From assembly GCA_001304505.1 (NCBI GenBank), contig LJUQ01000013.1, positions 1-35,355 of the forward strand: a stretch of 35,355 nucleotides of DNA, given 5' to 3'. The position numbers and the translations under genes were made by a program. Every line of letters starts with the position of its first letter. Positions within the stretch are counted from its first letter, which is position 1. This DNA is from Bacteroides sp. SM23_62_1. GTDB lineage: Bacteria; Bacteroidota; Bacteroidia; Bacteroidales; SM23-62. The notes under the pieces were generated by a model. That model was given only the letters and a program-made list of their open reading frames with translations. It ran no database searches and was not told the DNA's origin. This document shows, one piece after another, positions 1 through 8,935 of the stretch.

Positions 1-6
1 AAACAT

Positions 7-76
7 TGGCCGACTGAAAGTCGGCCAGCCATTGTTAATTTTTTTAATGGTGGTTCGACTTTTAGTCGAACCTTTT
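7..76. repeat. Two adjacent short hairpins, terminator-like or dispersed palindromes
   Basis: Two perfect 9-bp stems stand side by side. The first is TGGCCGACT (7-15) with AGTCGGCCA (19-27) and a GAA loop, followed by a T-rich stretch. The second is GGTTCGACT (52-60) with AGTCGAACC (64-72) and a TTT loop, followed by TTTT. A third, imperfect one (GTCCGG with CCGGGAC) lies near 101-121. They may end a gene located upstream of the window or be members of a dispersed palindrome family, since all three have a similar stem-TTT/GAA-stem design. The rest of 1-292 shows no gene. Confidence 0.5.
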
Positions 77-292
77 GTAACTTGGTTAGCTACATGTAGA
101 GTCCGGCTTTTAACCGGGACATTCAAATCGTCGATGAGGGCAATAGTCTTAACAAGAACATTTAAAAACGGAAAAATGATAAAAGCCTGTTAATTTACAA
201 GTACCATTTCTCTTATGTCTAAAAAGCAGGTTATTTTTATAGTTCGTATATGCATACATTAAATTAACGATAAGTCGAAAAGTTTATAACAC

Positions 293-1507
293 ATGACCTT
301 TCGATCATTTACAATATTAATTATCATTCTTTTCTTTTCTCTTTCACCTTTTGATCAGGAACAAAACGAAATAACCATGAAAGATAAAAGCCGGTCTTCA
401 TCTTCCGGTATAACCCTTTTTCTATGCGGTGATGTGATGACAGGAAGGGGTCTGGACCAGGTTTTGCCGCATCCTGTTGATCCCACGATCTACGAATCCT
501 ATGTTAAGGATGCCCGGGATTATATTCTTCTGGCAGAGAGGGTAAATGGGCCGATCAATAAACCGGTATCTTATTCCTACATATGGGGTGATGCAATGGA
601 AGTATGGAACAAAATAGATCCCACTTTGAAGATAATTAACCTTGAAACCAGTATTACCACTCATGATCAGCCCTGGTCCGGGAAAGGTATAAACTATCGT
701 ATGCATCCGGAGAACATAAAGGTTTTTACGAGTGCCGGTATTGACTTCTGTTCACTGGCCAATAACCATCTTCTGGATTGGGGCCGTGAAGGGCTTCTGG
801 AGACATTGCAAACCCTCAAGGATGCAGGCATCGCCTGTGCCGGTGCAGGCATCAATCTGGCTGATGCCGGCAGGCCTGCTCAATTTGAAGTGGGGCAATC
901 GAGGGTGATTATTATTGCATATGGATCTGTTACAAGCGGCATATTGAAAAGCTGGGCAGCCTCTGCTGAAAATTCCGGAGTCAATCTGCTTCCCGGGCAG
1001 GATGATAAAGCCCTAGACATAATCGGTAAACAAGTAAAATCGATAAAACAGCCCGGGGATATTGTGATATTCTCTGTACACTGGGGAAGTAACTGGGGTT
1101 ATGACATTCCCGGCGATCAGCGCAGCTTTGCTCACGCACTGATTGACAATGCCGGAGTGGATATCATTCATGGTCATTCTTCACATCATCCAAGAGGCAT
1201 TGAGTTATATAAGGATAAGCTGATTATATATGGAGCAGGGGATTTTATCAACGATTACGAAGGAATCAGCGGTTATGAGCAATACCGTGACGACCTCACC
1301 CTGATGTATTTTCCCATGATAGATCCTTCAGGCGGCACCCTGATCTCCATGATACTGGTACCCATGCAGATCAGAAAATTCCGCCTTAACCATGTATCTG
1401 TTGCCGATGCCAGGTGGCTGTTGGATATGCTGAACCGGGAAGGGAGAAAACTGGGAACCAGTGCTGTTTTAACTGAGGATGGGTACTACTCCCTCCACTG
1501 GGATTGA
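293..1507 (+). CDS. CapA-family metallophosphoesterase-like protein
   Basis: A 404-residue protein of the CapA/PGA_cap family (poly-gamma-glutamate capsule biosynthesis type), which has a calcineurin-like two-metal phosphoesterase fold. Visible motifs in order are GDVMTGRG (residues 46-53, metal-binding Asp47), NLETS (116-120), NNHLLDWG (157-164), SVHWG (261-265) and HGHSSHHP (293-300), which together cover the expected metal ligands. The first ~20 residues are hydrophobic and look like a signal peptide or anchor, so the enzyme probably works outside the cytoplasm. The gene stands alone: no capBC partner is adjacent, so a role in polyglutamate capsule is not supported here. In Bacteroidota such stand-alone CapA proteins are common and their substrates are usually unknown. 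The family call is firm; the substrate is unknown. Confidence 0.9.
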   Translation: MTFRSFTILIIILFFSLSPFDQEQNEITMKDKSRSSSSGITLFLCGDVMTGRGLDQVLPHPVDPTIYESYVKDARDYILLAERVNGPINKPVSYSYIWGDAMEVWNKIDPTLKIINLETSITTHDQPWSGKGINYRMHPENIKVFTSAGIDFCSLANNHLLDWGREGLLETLQTLKDAGIACAGAGINLADAGRPAQFEVGQSRVIIIAYGSVTSGILKSWAASAENSGVNLLPGQDDKALDIIGKQVKSIKQPGDIVIFSVHWGSNWGYDIPGDQRSFAHALIDNAGVDIIHGHSSHHPRGIELYKDKLIIYGAGDFINDYEGISGYEQYRDDLTLMYFPMIDPSGGTLISMILVPMQIRKFRLNHVSVADARWLLDMLNREGRKLGTSAVLTEDGYYSLHWD

Positions 1508-1652
1508 TTACATGAAGTAAATCAGGCTTTGTCTGGCAGGAACTTCCTATCCACATTAGGTTCTGGAGATCTATCACAGGCCCCTGAATGTTATTCTGCA
1601 TTTCTCGGGAAATGACCATTGAACCAGCATCAAAGATTTATTTAAGCGTAAG

Positions 1653-3845
1653 TTACTTTCGCGCGGAATTACTTATTTTCTGAAACCGCAGTAAACTACG
1701 AAGATTATCATATATTGGATTAATCATTAGGTCTCCTATGCTCATCAACTCACATGGGATTGACAATAAGAACTCAATTTTATCTAAAGCCAGGTCATAG
1801 TTGCCGGTTAATATATAGATTTCCATTAATTCGTATTCTTTAACAGCACCCAGCAGGGCATCTAATTTAACCGGCATCAGGTCAGTTGCTTTCATCCCGT
1901 ATGCAATTGCCTCCTTAATATCCTTATTGAATGCATAACATTTCCCCAAAGTAGAGTAAAACCTGGCATCATTCGGATTTTCTTCTATTTCCCCCTTTAA
2001 AAATATTATTGTTGAATCTGAGTAAAGTTTGGACAGAGATGTGTTACCGTTTAAATAATAAATGAATGCAAGATCATATGTTTTCGGGCGAAAGAATCTT
2101 TGATCGGAAATAATTGTATATTCTTTATTTATTAATTCTATTAACCTGTCATATTGCCTGGTGTAGTAATAAATCTCATACTGAACATCTTCTTCCTTCA
2201 GTCCCGATTCTTTGAGTGCAACCATCAAATCACCAGTCTTGGCCAGATAGGCTCTGAAAATATTATCAATAAAACCTTCATAGTCAGGCAATAATGATAA
2301 TCCTTGCATGCTGCATGCAATTTGATTATCATATTGATGTAAATTTCTATATGTCCCGGACAAATTATCTATATAATTCGCGTTGAATGGATCCAATTCC
2401 ATCGCTTTTTTTAATTCACTGATTGATTCTTCCAGTTTGCCTTGCCGTCTCAGATTGTAAGAAGAGAAAGCGTACAGGTCTGCCATATTGGGTGCTTCTG
2501 CCTTTAATGCTTTTAGGATTTTTAAAGATTTATCGTAATCGCGATCTATCCAGTAACAGGAGAGAGCTGTTATGAATTTCATTTCGGTTAATTCGGGATT
2601 CAATTGCATTCCTTTCTTTATATCCTCCCTGCCTTTTATAACATGATCCTGCCATCCTTCTCTCCTGTCCCAGCATATAAATAAATGCATAAATGCCCTT
2701 TGAGCATAAGCTGTTGTAAATAATGAATCCTCCTGGATGGAGTTTGAGTACATTTCTATAGCATGAAAAGGTTCAATTTTTGACCAGTAATCCCTCCCCT
2801 TCAGATAAAAATCATAGGCTAACTGATTGGTGGTAGGTGGGATTTTCTGAATGAGATCTGTTTCTCTCGAGGTTAATGTTGCTTTCAATCCCCGGGCAAC
2901 ATTTTGAGCCACTTCGGACTGAATCGAAAAAACATCAGAAAGGTCTCCTTCATATGTCTCGGACCATAAATGTGTATCGGTTCGTGTGTCGATCAGCTGA
3001 GCCGTTATTCGCACATCATTCCCTATTTTTCGAACACTTCCCTCCAGGATTGCTGAAACACCTAATTCACGGGCAATTTCTTTTAATGTGAGCCCTGTAT
3101 CTTTGTACCTCATTGATGATGTGCGTGAAATTACTTTCAAATCACCTACCTTGAAAAGATGGTCCAAAATCTCATCCACCATACCATCGCTAAAATATTC
3201 CTGCTCAGGATCGTTGCTCAGGTTAACAAATGGTAATACTGCAACTGATTTTTCAGGATATTCAGCTTGCCTTCCGTCGCCAATGATATTAAAAACAAAT
3301 AATACCACTATAACTATAACACAAACCAATAAAAATCCGGAAAGCAATAATATCAATCTTTTCTTTGGTTTCTGGATGTGTTTGTTGGGATCATCCGGAC
3401 TTAGACTTTCAGATTTTACTTCTTCAGGTTTTGTTTTATCAATGGTTTGACCATCCTTATATTTCAGGTACCATTTGATAATAATAGTAAGATTACTGAG
3501 AACCGGCTTAACCTGTTCCGGATCGAATTCTTTGGGATGGGCACCGAAAGTTGACAGCGTATTCAGGTTTTGCATGGAGGCAATGATATGAGAAGGCACC
3601 TTATCTTCCCGGTATAATTTGTCAATTATACCCTTAAGTGGTTCTGTTTTGCGTGGTCTTTTTAATTCGCATTCACACAGGGCGGTAATAATAATCTCCA
3701 TGCATCTTCTAGAATATAGTAGGGCAACATTTTCATCATCGGTTTTAATCAGGTGTTCCAGTTCTTTCTCCAGCTCAGGAAAACGGCCTTTTATGGCTGT
3801 GAATAGGTTTTCGAGTTCTATTATTTCGGAAGACCAGATTGTCAT
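1653..3845 (-). CDS. Membrane-anchored DUF4145-like / TolB-like / TPR protein
   Basis: 730 residues with a clear domain order. Residues 1-130 form a helical DUF4145-like region (SRRCMEIII, TFGAHPKEFDPEQ). A charged linker follows, then one transmembrane helix at about 163-188. Residues 199-325 match the TolB-like N-terminal domain found in adenylate-cyclase-associated and FlgO-like proteins (SVAVLPFVNLSNDPEQEYFS, then ILEGSVRK and HLWSETYEG). TPR-like helices fill 340-720. The inside-out order suggests the DUF4145 part is cytosolic and the TolB/TPR part periplasmic. No cyclase or kinase domain is present, so it is probably a scaffold or sensor. The gene is visibly more AT-rich than carB downstream, a possible sign of later acquisition. 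A promoter-like pair lies just upstream. Confidence 0.8.
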   Translation of the reverse strand: MTIWSSEIIELENLFTAIKGRFPELEKELEHLIKTDDENVALLYSRRCMEIIITALCECELKRPRKTEPLKGIIDKLYREDKVPSHIIASMQNLNTLSTFGAHPKEFDPEQVKPVLSNLTIIIKWYLKYKDGQTIDKTKPEEVKSESLSPDDPNKHIQKPKKRLILLLSGFLLVCVIVIVVLFVFNIIGDGRQAEYPEKSVAVLPFVNLSNDPEQEYFSDGMVDEILDHLFKVGDLKVISRTSSMRYKDTGLTLKEIARELGVSAILEGSVRKIGNDVRITAQLIDTRTDTHLWSETYEGDLSDVFSIQSEVAQNVARGLKATLTSRETDLIQKIPPTTNQLAYDFYLKGRDYWSKIEPFHAIEMYSNSIQEDSLFTTAYAQRAFMHLFICWDRREGWQDHVIKGREDIKKGMQLNPELTEMKFITALSCYWIDRDYDKSLKILKALKAEAPNMADLYAFSSYNLRRQGKLEESISELKKAMELDPFNANYIDNLSGTYRNLHQYDNQIACSMQGLSLLPDYEGFIDNIFRAYLAKTGDLMVALKESGLKEEDVQYEIYYYTRQYDRLIELINKEYTIISDQRFFRPKTYDLAFIYYLNGNTSLSKLYSDSTIIFLKGEIEENPNDARFYSTLGKCYAFNKDIKEAIAYGMKATDLMPVKLDALLGAVKEYELMEIYILTGNYDLALDKIEFLLSIPCELMSIGDLMINPIYDNLRSLLRFQKISNSARK

Positions 3846-4360
3846 TGGAGCATGAATGTTAAAACCAGCTTTGGTATGATAAATTTACATTAATTCAGAT
3901 TTAAAATCAAATATTAAAGAAGCCTCAGCCTTCTTCATCTTGCTCGATGCACCATGTTCAGTGAGGCTGACATTTCACGAGCGGAAGCGAACTGAAATGT
4001 CCTGGCCGAACTAATCCCTATGAAGTCGGGGCTCCATGCAATCACGACTGTTGAAAACCTGAGGAAAACTTTATACCGGACAACTATACAAAACATTCGG
4101 ATAAAATAACTATTATTGAAAAAAACTAATAGAACCAATAATGTCCTGTCAACAATAAAATGGTCTCTCCTAAGAAAGTATTTCTATTGAATATATACAG
4201 ATTGTTACTTTTTTCTTTTATTCCCGACATTTGTCCCCGATATTCATCGGGACAGGCGGGATTGTTTGACTATAAATTTTGCTTCACCTGCGGTTCGCAA
4301 AATTCAAGTCTCATCAACTTTTATCTTTTTCCTTTTATCTTTTATCTTCTAATTTAAGCC
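3846..4360. other. 515-bp intergenic space with palindromes
   Basis: No convincing gene is present. It contains an inverted repeat GACATTTCA...TGAAATGTC around 3968-4000, an imperfect palindrome GTCCCCGAT...ATCGGGAC around 4232-4253, an inverted repeat AATTTTGC...GCAAAATT around 4276-4303, and a TTTTATC heptamer run (4319-4351) that ends ten bases before the carB start codon. These look like dispersed intergenic palindromes of the genome rather than gene-specific control sites. The short open frames that cross this region read through the palindromes and resemble no protein. Confidence 0.6.
3880..3911 (-). promoter_or_regulatory. Bacteroidota-type promoter for the TolB-like/TPR gene
   Basis: On the minus strand TTTG (3911-3908) is followed after 20 nt by TAAATTTA (3887-3880). 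This fits the Bacteroidota sigma-ABfr pattern TTTG-N19/20-TAnnTTTG with one mismatch in the last base. It sits 35 bp upstream of the start codon. It was found by eye only. Confidence 0.4.
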
Positions 4361-7300
4361 ATGGCAAAACGCAAGGATATTGATTCAGTTATGATCATAG
4401 GTTCCGGGCCGATCGTTATTGGCCAGGCCTGCGAGTTTGATTATTCAGGGACACAGGCTTGCAAGGCGCTTCGTTCACTTGGTTACAAAATTATTCTAGT
4501 TAATTCCAACCCGGCTACTATCATGACGGACCCGGGAATGGCTGATGTGACCTATATTGAACCGTTGAATGAATATGCATTAACTGAGATCATCAAAAAG
4601 GAGAGGCCCGATGCTTTGTTGCCCAACCTGGGCGGGCAAACGGGATTGAATCTCTCCTCCATCCTTGCCAAGAAGGGGATCCTGGATAAATTTGGTGTAA
4701 AGGTGATTGGCGTTAATGTCGATGCTATAGAGCGTGGTGAAGACCGCACTGCCTTCAAGGAAACGATGAACCGGCTCGGGATAGAAATGCCCAGGAGTCA
4801 GGCTGTGAACAGTGTTGAAGATGCTGAAAAAGTTGCGGCTGAACTGGGTTATCCTGTGGTTATCAGGCCGGCATATACACTTGGTGGCACAGGAGGAGGG
4901 CTGGTATACAATGTTGAGGAGTTGCAGACTGTTGCCAGCAGGGGATTATCAGCGAGTATAGTGAACCAGATATTGATAGAGGAATCCGTCCTCGGGTGGG
5001 AGGAACTTGAACTGGAAGTGGTAAGGGATGCTAAAAACCAGATGATCACCGTGTGTTTTATTGAGAATGTGGATGCTATGGGCATACATACCGGTGATTC
5101 CTATTGTACGGCTCCAATGCTCACGATTGATCCTGATTTACAGATATGTCTCCAGAAATATTCTTATGATATTGTTGAAGCGATCGAGGTGATCGGTGGT
5201 ACGAATATACAGTTTGCACATGATCCTGAGACCGGGAGGGTGGTGGTAATAGAAATCAATCCCCGAACATCCCGGTCCTCCGCTCTTGCCTCCAAGGCAA
5301 CGGGATTCCCGATAGCATTTGTATCATCGCTCCTGGCCGGGGGATTAACCATGGATGAGATACCTTACTGGAGGGACGGTACGCTGGAAAAATATACTCC
5401 CTCAGGAGAATACGTTGTTGTTAAGTTTGCCAGGTGGGCCTTCGAGAAATTTGAAAACCTTGAGGATAAGCTGGGAACACAGATGAAGGCTGTTGGGGAA
5501 GTTATGAGCATTGGAAAAAATTATAAAGAAGCGTTTCAGAAATCCATCCGTTCACTGGAGATTGGACGATACGGGCTTGGATTTGCGAAGGATTTTAATA
5601 AAAAAAGCCTGGATGAGCTGATGATCATGCTTCAACATCCCACCAGTGAACGACAGTTCATTATGTATGAGGCACTGCGAAAGGGAGCAGATATAGAAGA
5701 GTTGTACAGAAAGACACATATTAAGCCATGGTTTATATCCCAGATGAAGGAACTGGTGGTGCTGGAAGAAAAAATCCTGACATTCAGGGGTAAATCATTG
5801 CCTGACGAAATCTTTATAAAGGCCAAGAAAGATGGTTTTGCTGATAAATACCTGTCAAAACTGTTGAATATGCCTGAAAAAAATATCAGGGAAAGGCGCC
5901 TCTCACTTGGACTGGCACAGGCGTGGGAAGCTGTGCCGGTAAGCGGTGTGGAAAATGCAGCCTATTATTTCTCAACCTATAATGCTCCGGATACGGTGGA
6001 GGTCAGTAACCGGAAGAAGATCATGGTACTGGGAGGCGGCCCGAACAGGATAGGGCAGGGGATTGAATTTGACTATTGCTGTGTACATGCTGCATTTGCT
6101 ATCCGCCAGGCAGGCTACGAATCCATCATGGTGAACTGTAATCCTGAAACTGTCTCTACGGATTATGACACCTCGGATAAACTCTATTTTGAACCTCTCA
6201 CCGTCGAGGATGTATTGAGTATTTATAACAAGGAGAAACCTGAAGGGGTGATCGTCCAGTTTGGCGGGCAGACACCACTGAATATTGCCGGTGAACTTGC
6301 GGAGGCAGGGGTAAACATACTCGGTACCACCCCTGAAACGATTGACCTGGCTGAAGACCGTGACCACTTCCGGCAGGTTATCAGGAAACTGGGAATTCCA
6401 CAGCCTGAATCGGGTATGGCAAGCACACTGGAAGAAGCCATCGAAATTGCATCGAAAATCGGGTATCCCTTAATGGTACGTCCCTCATATGTCCTGGGTG
6501 GACGGGCAATGATGATCATACTGGATGAGGATATGCTGAAACAATATGTACAACTTGCGGTCGATGTTTCACCCGACAGGCCCCTGCTGATTGATTATTT
6601 CCTGGAGGATGCCATTGAGGCAGAAGCAGATGCCATATCTGATGGCAGGGATGTATTTGTTCCTGCAGTCATGCAGCATATAGAGTATGCCGGTATACAT
6701 TCAGGAGATTCGGCCTGTGTGATACCACCGGTAATTATTACAGAAGAGCAGCAGGAACTGATCAGGGAGTACACCAAAAGAATTGCCATCGAATTGAATG
6801 TTGTCGGATTGATGAACATGCAATTTGCTATCTATGAGGGTGTTGTATATATCCTGGAGGCAAATCCCAGAGCCTCACGTACAGTTCCACTGGTATCGAA
6901 AGTCTGCAATATACCCATGGCTAAAATTGCCACACAGATATTGCTGGGCAAGAAGCTTTCCGATTTTAACCTCAGGGATAAAAAATTCTATCACTTTGGA
7001 GTAAAGGAGGCCGTATTCCCATTTAACATGTTTCCGGATGTTGACCCGTTGCTGAGTCCTGAAATGCGTTCCACGGGAGAAGTCCTGGGATTGGCCGAAA
7101 ACTATGGAATGGCATTTTTTAAATCCCAGGAAGCCACCCAGACCAGCCTGCCTGTTGAGGGTACGGTGTTAATAACCATCGCAGAGAGAGATAAACATAA
7201 AATCCTTGAGTTTGCCAGGAACTTTTCTGATATGAATTTCAGAATCCTCGCTACAGAAGGGACACAAAAATTTCTTGCAGAGCATAATATCGAGTCTGAA

Positions 7301-7564
7301 TTTATTAAAAAGGTGCACGAAGGCAGGCCAAATATTGTGGATGCTATTAAAAACGGAGAGATAGACCTGATCGTGAACACACCGGCCGGAAAGACCAGCG
7401 AATATGATGATTCATATATCCGGAAAAACGCAATTAAATACAAAATACCCTATATTACTACTACTTCAGCCGCACTGGCTGCCACCAGGGGCATCCGTGA
7501 ACGCCGAAACGGTGCTTATATGGTAAAATCCCTCCAGGAATATCATGAGGGGATCGGGGAATAA
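4361..7564 (+). CDS. carB: Carbamoyl-phosphate synthase large subunit
   Basis: 1067 residues, very close to the usual CarB length (about 1070). The enzyme makes carbamoyl phosphate from ammonia (passed on by CarA), bicarbonate and two ATP, for pyrimidine and arginine synthesis. The N-terminal half starts with the hallmark GSGPIVIGQACEFDYSG and contains the first ATP-grasp domain (RPAYTLGGTGGG, then EINPRTSRSSALASKATG). The second synthetase half repeats it (GGGPNRIGQGIEFDYCC, RPSYVLGGRAMMI, EANPRASRTVPLVSK). Residues from about 935 form the MGS-like allosteric domain ending in the TSAALAATRGIRERR region. The start ATG at 4361 fits the family N-terminus (MAKRKDI). No carA is in the window, so the two subunits are not in one operon here. 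No pyrimidine-responsive leader was recognised. Confidence 0.98.
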   Translation: MAKRKDIDSVMIIGSGPIVIGQACEFDYSGTQACKALRSLGYKIILVNSNPATIMTDPGMADVTYIEPLNEYALTEIIKKERPDALLPNLGGQTGLNLSSILAKKGILDKFGVKVIGVNVDAIERGEDRTAFKETMNRLGIEMPRSQAVNSVEDAEKVAAELGYPVVIRPAYTLGGTGGGLVYNVEELQTVASRGLSASIVNQILIEESVLGWEELELEVVRDAKNQMITVCFIENVDAMGIHTGDSYCTAPMLTIDPDLQICLQKYSYDIVEAIEVIGGTNIQFAHDPETGRVVVIEINPRTSRSSALASKATGFPIAFVSSLLAGGLTMDEIPYWRDGTLEKYTPSGEYVVVKFARWAFEKFENLEDKLGTQMKAVGEVMSIGKNYKEAFQKSIRSLEIGRYGLGFAKDFNKKSLDELMIMLQHPTSERQFIMYEALRKGADIEELYRKTHIKPWFISQMKELVVLEEKILTFRGKSLPDEIFIKAKKDGFADKYLSKLLNMPEKNIRERRLSLGLAQAWEAVPVSGVENAAYYFSTYNAPDTVEVSNRKKIMVLGGGPNRIGQGIEFDYCCVHAAFAIRQAGYESIMVNCNPETVSTDYDTSDKLYFEPLTVEDVLSIYNKEKPEGVIVQFGGQTPLNIAGELAEAGVNILGTTPETIDLAEDRDHFRQVIRKLGIPQPESGMASTLEEAIEIASKIGYPLMVRPSYVLGGRAMMIILDEDMLKQYVQLAVDVSPDRPLLIDYFLEDAIEAEADAISDGRDVFVPAVMQHIEYAGIHSGDSACVIPPVIITEEQQELIREYTKRIAIELNVVGLMNMQFAIYEGVVYILEANPRASRTVPLVSKVCNIPMAKIATQILLGKKLSDFNLRDKKFYHFGVKEAVFPFNMFPDVDPLLSPEMRSTGEVLGLAENYGMAFFKSQEATQTSLPVEGTVLITIAERDKHKILEFARNFSDMNFRILATEGTQKFLAEHNIESEFIKKVHEGRPNIVDAIKNGEIDLIVNTPAGKTSEYDDSYIRKNAIKYKIPYITTTSAALAATRGIRERRNGAYMVKSLQEYHEGIGE

Positions 7565-7565
7565 T

Positions 7566-7665
7566 AACAGACCTGTCAGGTTGAACACTACCTGACAAGT
7601 CGAAAATCATTTTAATCATTTTAATTCTTCGACCTGACAAGTGCAAAGCCACCTGTCAGGTCTTG
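7566..7665. repeat. Dispersed palindromic repeat after carB
   Basis: The motif ACCTGTCAGGT and its variants ACCTGACAAGT occur four times in about 100 bp (near 7570, 7590, 7632 and 7650), with the outer copies in roughly inverted arrangement. The core is itself nearly palindromic. This is typical of short dispersed intergenic repeats in Bacteroidota genomes and could act as the carB transcript end, although no clean T-run follows. Confidence 0.5.
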
Positions 7666-7723
7666 GAATCTTTAAAAATATGTTAATATTTATATATCTA
7701 TATTTATGGTTTTGAATTTGAAT

Positions 7724-7731
7724 TAATTTTG
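7724..7731 (+). promoter_or_regulatory. -7 box TAATTTTG before the DUF6132 gene
   Basis: TAATTTTG fits the Bacteroidota -7 consensus TAnnTTTG and lies 20 bp before the DUF6132 start codon. No TTTG was found at the expected 19-21 nt upstream, so only half of the promoter is supported. Confidence 0.4.
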
Positions 7732-7751
7732 TCCATCGAAACAACAATCTC

Positions 7752-7964
7752 ATGCAACAATTTTTAAGAAAATACTGGAAGGTTTTTGCATTCAGTATGG
7801 CAGGGGCACTGGTTGGTTTTGCCTACTGGCGCTTTGTTGGTTGTACCGGCGGGTCATGCCCGATCACTTCAAACTGGCATACAAGTACATTGATGGGAGG
7901 ATTGCTCGGGTTTCTGGTCAGTGGTACAGGCAAAAAACAGAATAATGAAAAACCTTCGGAATGA
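7752..7964 (+). CDS. DUF6132 family small membrane protein
   Basis: 70 residues. The basic N-terminus (MQQFLRKYWK) is followed by a hydrophobic helix at about 12-28, a short loop with paired cysteines (CTGGSC, residues 31-36), and a second hydrophobic helix at about 47-60, ending in a charged tail. This matches the DUF6132 family of Bacteroidota. The function is unknown. It lies 31 bp upstream of a thioredoxin-like lipoprotein on the same strand and is probably co-transcribed with it; with the two Cys residues in the loop this hints at a redox link, which is inference only. Confidence 0.75.
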   Translation: MQQFLRKYWKVFAFSMAGALVGFAYWRFVGCTGGSCPITSNWHTSTLMGGLLGFLVSGTGKKQNNEKPSE

Positions 7965-7995
7965 CAGAACAATTAATGATTAATAAATAATAACA

Positions 7996-8514
7996 ATGAA
8001 GAAATTGATTATTCCGGTTTTGACAGTTTTGTTGATTGGCATTCATGGTTGCGGTGGTCCATCTACCGCAAGGAACAAAATGGATAATGAAGTAACTACT
8101 GCCAGAGATATGGAGATGAGCAAAGAATACAAAGGTGCCATTCACCTTACTAAACAGGATTTTCTGCATAAAGTAATGAATTATGAAGAGAACCCCGAAA
8201 ATTGGGTGTTCAGGGGCAAATTACCCTGCCTTGTTGATTTTTATGCTGATTGGTGTGCACCATGCAGGACCACCTCCCCGATACTCGAAGAGCTTGCCAG
8301 GGAATATCATGGCAAAATACATATCTATAAAGTTGATACAGAAAAAGAAAGAGAGCTTGCTGCCGTTTTTGGTATCCAGAGTATACCTTCATTCCTTTTC
8401 TGTCCGATGAAAGGCAATCCGGTTATGACAAGCGGTATCGCCCGTACTCCTGAAGAAACCGAACAAATGTTCAGGGAACAGATTGAAAAAATCCTGTTAA
8501 AAAGCAAATCTTAG
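7996..8514 (+). CDS. Thioredoxin-fold lipoprotein
   Basis: 172 residues. The N-terminus is a lipoprotein signal (hydrophobic core, then LIGIHGC with the lipidated Cys at residue 19), so the mature protein is tethered to a membrane outside the cytoplasm. The thioredoxin domain covers about 50-168 with the active site WCAPC (86-90) inside FYADWCAPCRTTSP and the cis-proline segment FGIQSIPSFLF. It is therefore a periplasmic thiol-disulfide oxidoreductase; whether it reduces or oxidises cannot be told. It follows the DUF6132 gene in a likely two-gene operon. Confidence 0.92.
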   Translation: MKKLIIPVLTVLLIGIHGCGGPSTARNKMDNEVTTARDMEMSKEYKGAIHLTKQDFLHKVMNYEENPENWVFRGKLPCLVDFYADWCAPCRTTSPILEELAREYHGKIHIYKVDTEKERELAAVFGIQSIPSFLFCPMKGNPVMTSGIARTPEETEQMFREQIEKILLKSKS

Positions 8515-8935
8515 CAAAACCAGGGGAAAAAGTAAAAAAGCAAAAGGTAAAAGGCAAAAGTATCTGTTACAGAACTTTTACTTTTTGCCTTTTCACTTTC
8601 ATTTCTTCTATCAATCCTTCTACTCTTTTCCAATCGTCTTTTGATTTCACCCCCTGGACTTCGTACCAGGATATTCAGAATTCTGCAACTTAAAGACCTT
8701 CCCCCTCTCATCTCAATCCATCCCCTTTTCTTTCTATATCCAGTTTGCCTCATCCTTTGCCTTTTCCCTTTTTACTTTCTTTATGACAAATTGTCTGATT
8801 TTATTCAATTTCAGGCTTGGGTCGATTTTTGATACCTCCTAAATTGTTAAATGGTTAAATTGTTTAAATGATTAAATATCCATCTATACACTCCTAACAA
8901 TTTAACAGTTTAACAATTTAACAATTAAAATACTA
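8515..8935. repeat. Intergenic low-complexity inverted repeats
   Basis: This 420-bp spacer has no gene. At 8528-8610 a purine-rich AAAAGGC/AAAAGGT/AAAAAGT array is mirrored by TTTTACT/TTTTGCC/TTTTCAC, forming an imperfect hairpin; a similar pyrimidine array recurs near 8755-8780. At 8650-8680 there is a short CTGG...CCAG hairpin around ACTTCGTA. From 8840 to 8930 two arms built from TTAAATTGT and ACAATTTAAC units are inverted relative to each other just before the TPR gene. The units drift in length around 7-9 bp, which looks like slipped-strand expansion. Confidence 0.6.

Noticed and set aside
3935-4138. A 67-codon open frame on the minus strand before carB
   Set aside because: It reads through an intergenic palindrome, has no recognisable domain and lies in repeat-rich spacer.
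4361-7564. carB as part of a disrupted carAB operon
   Set aside because: The gene is full length and intact; separate carA and carB loci occur in bacteria, and no carA fragment is visible.
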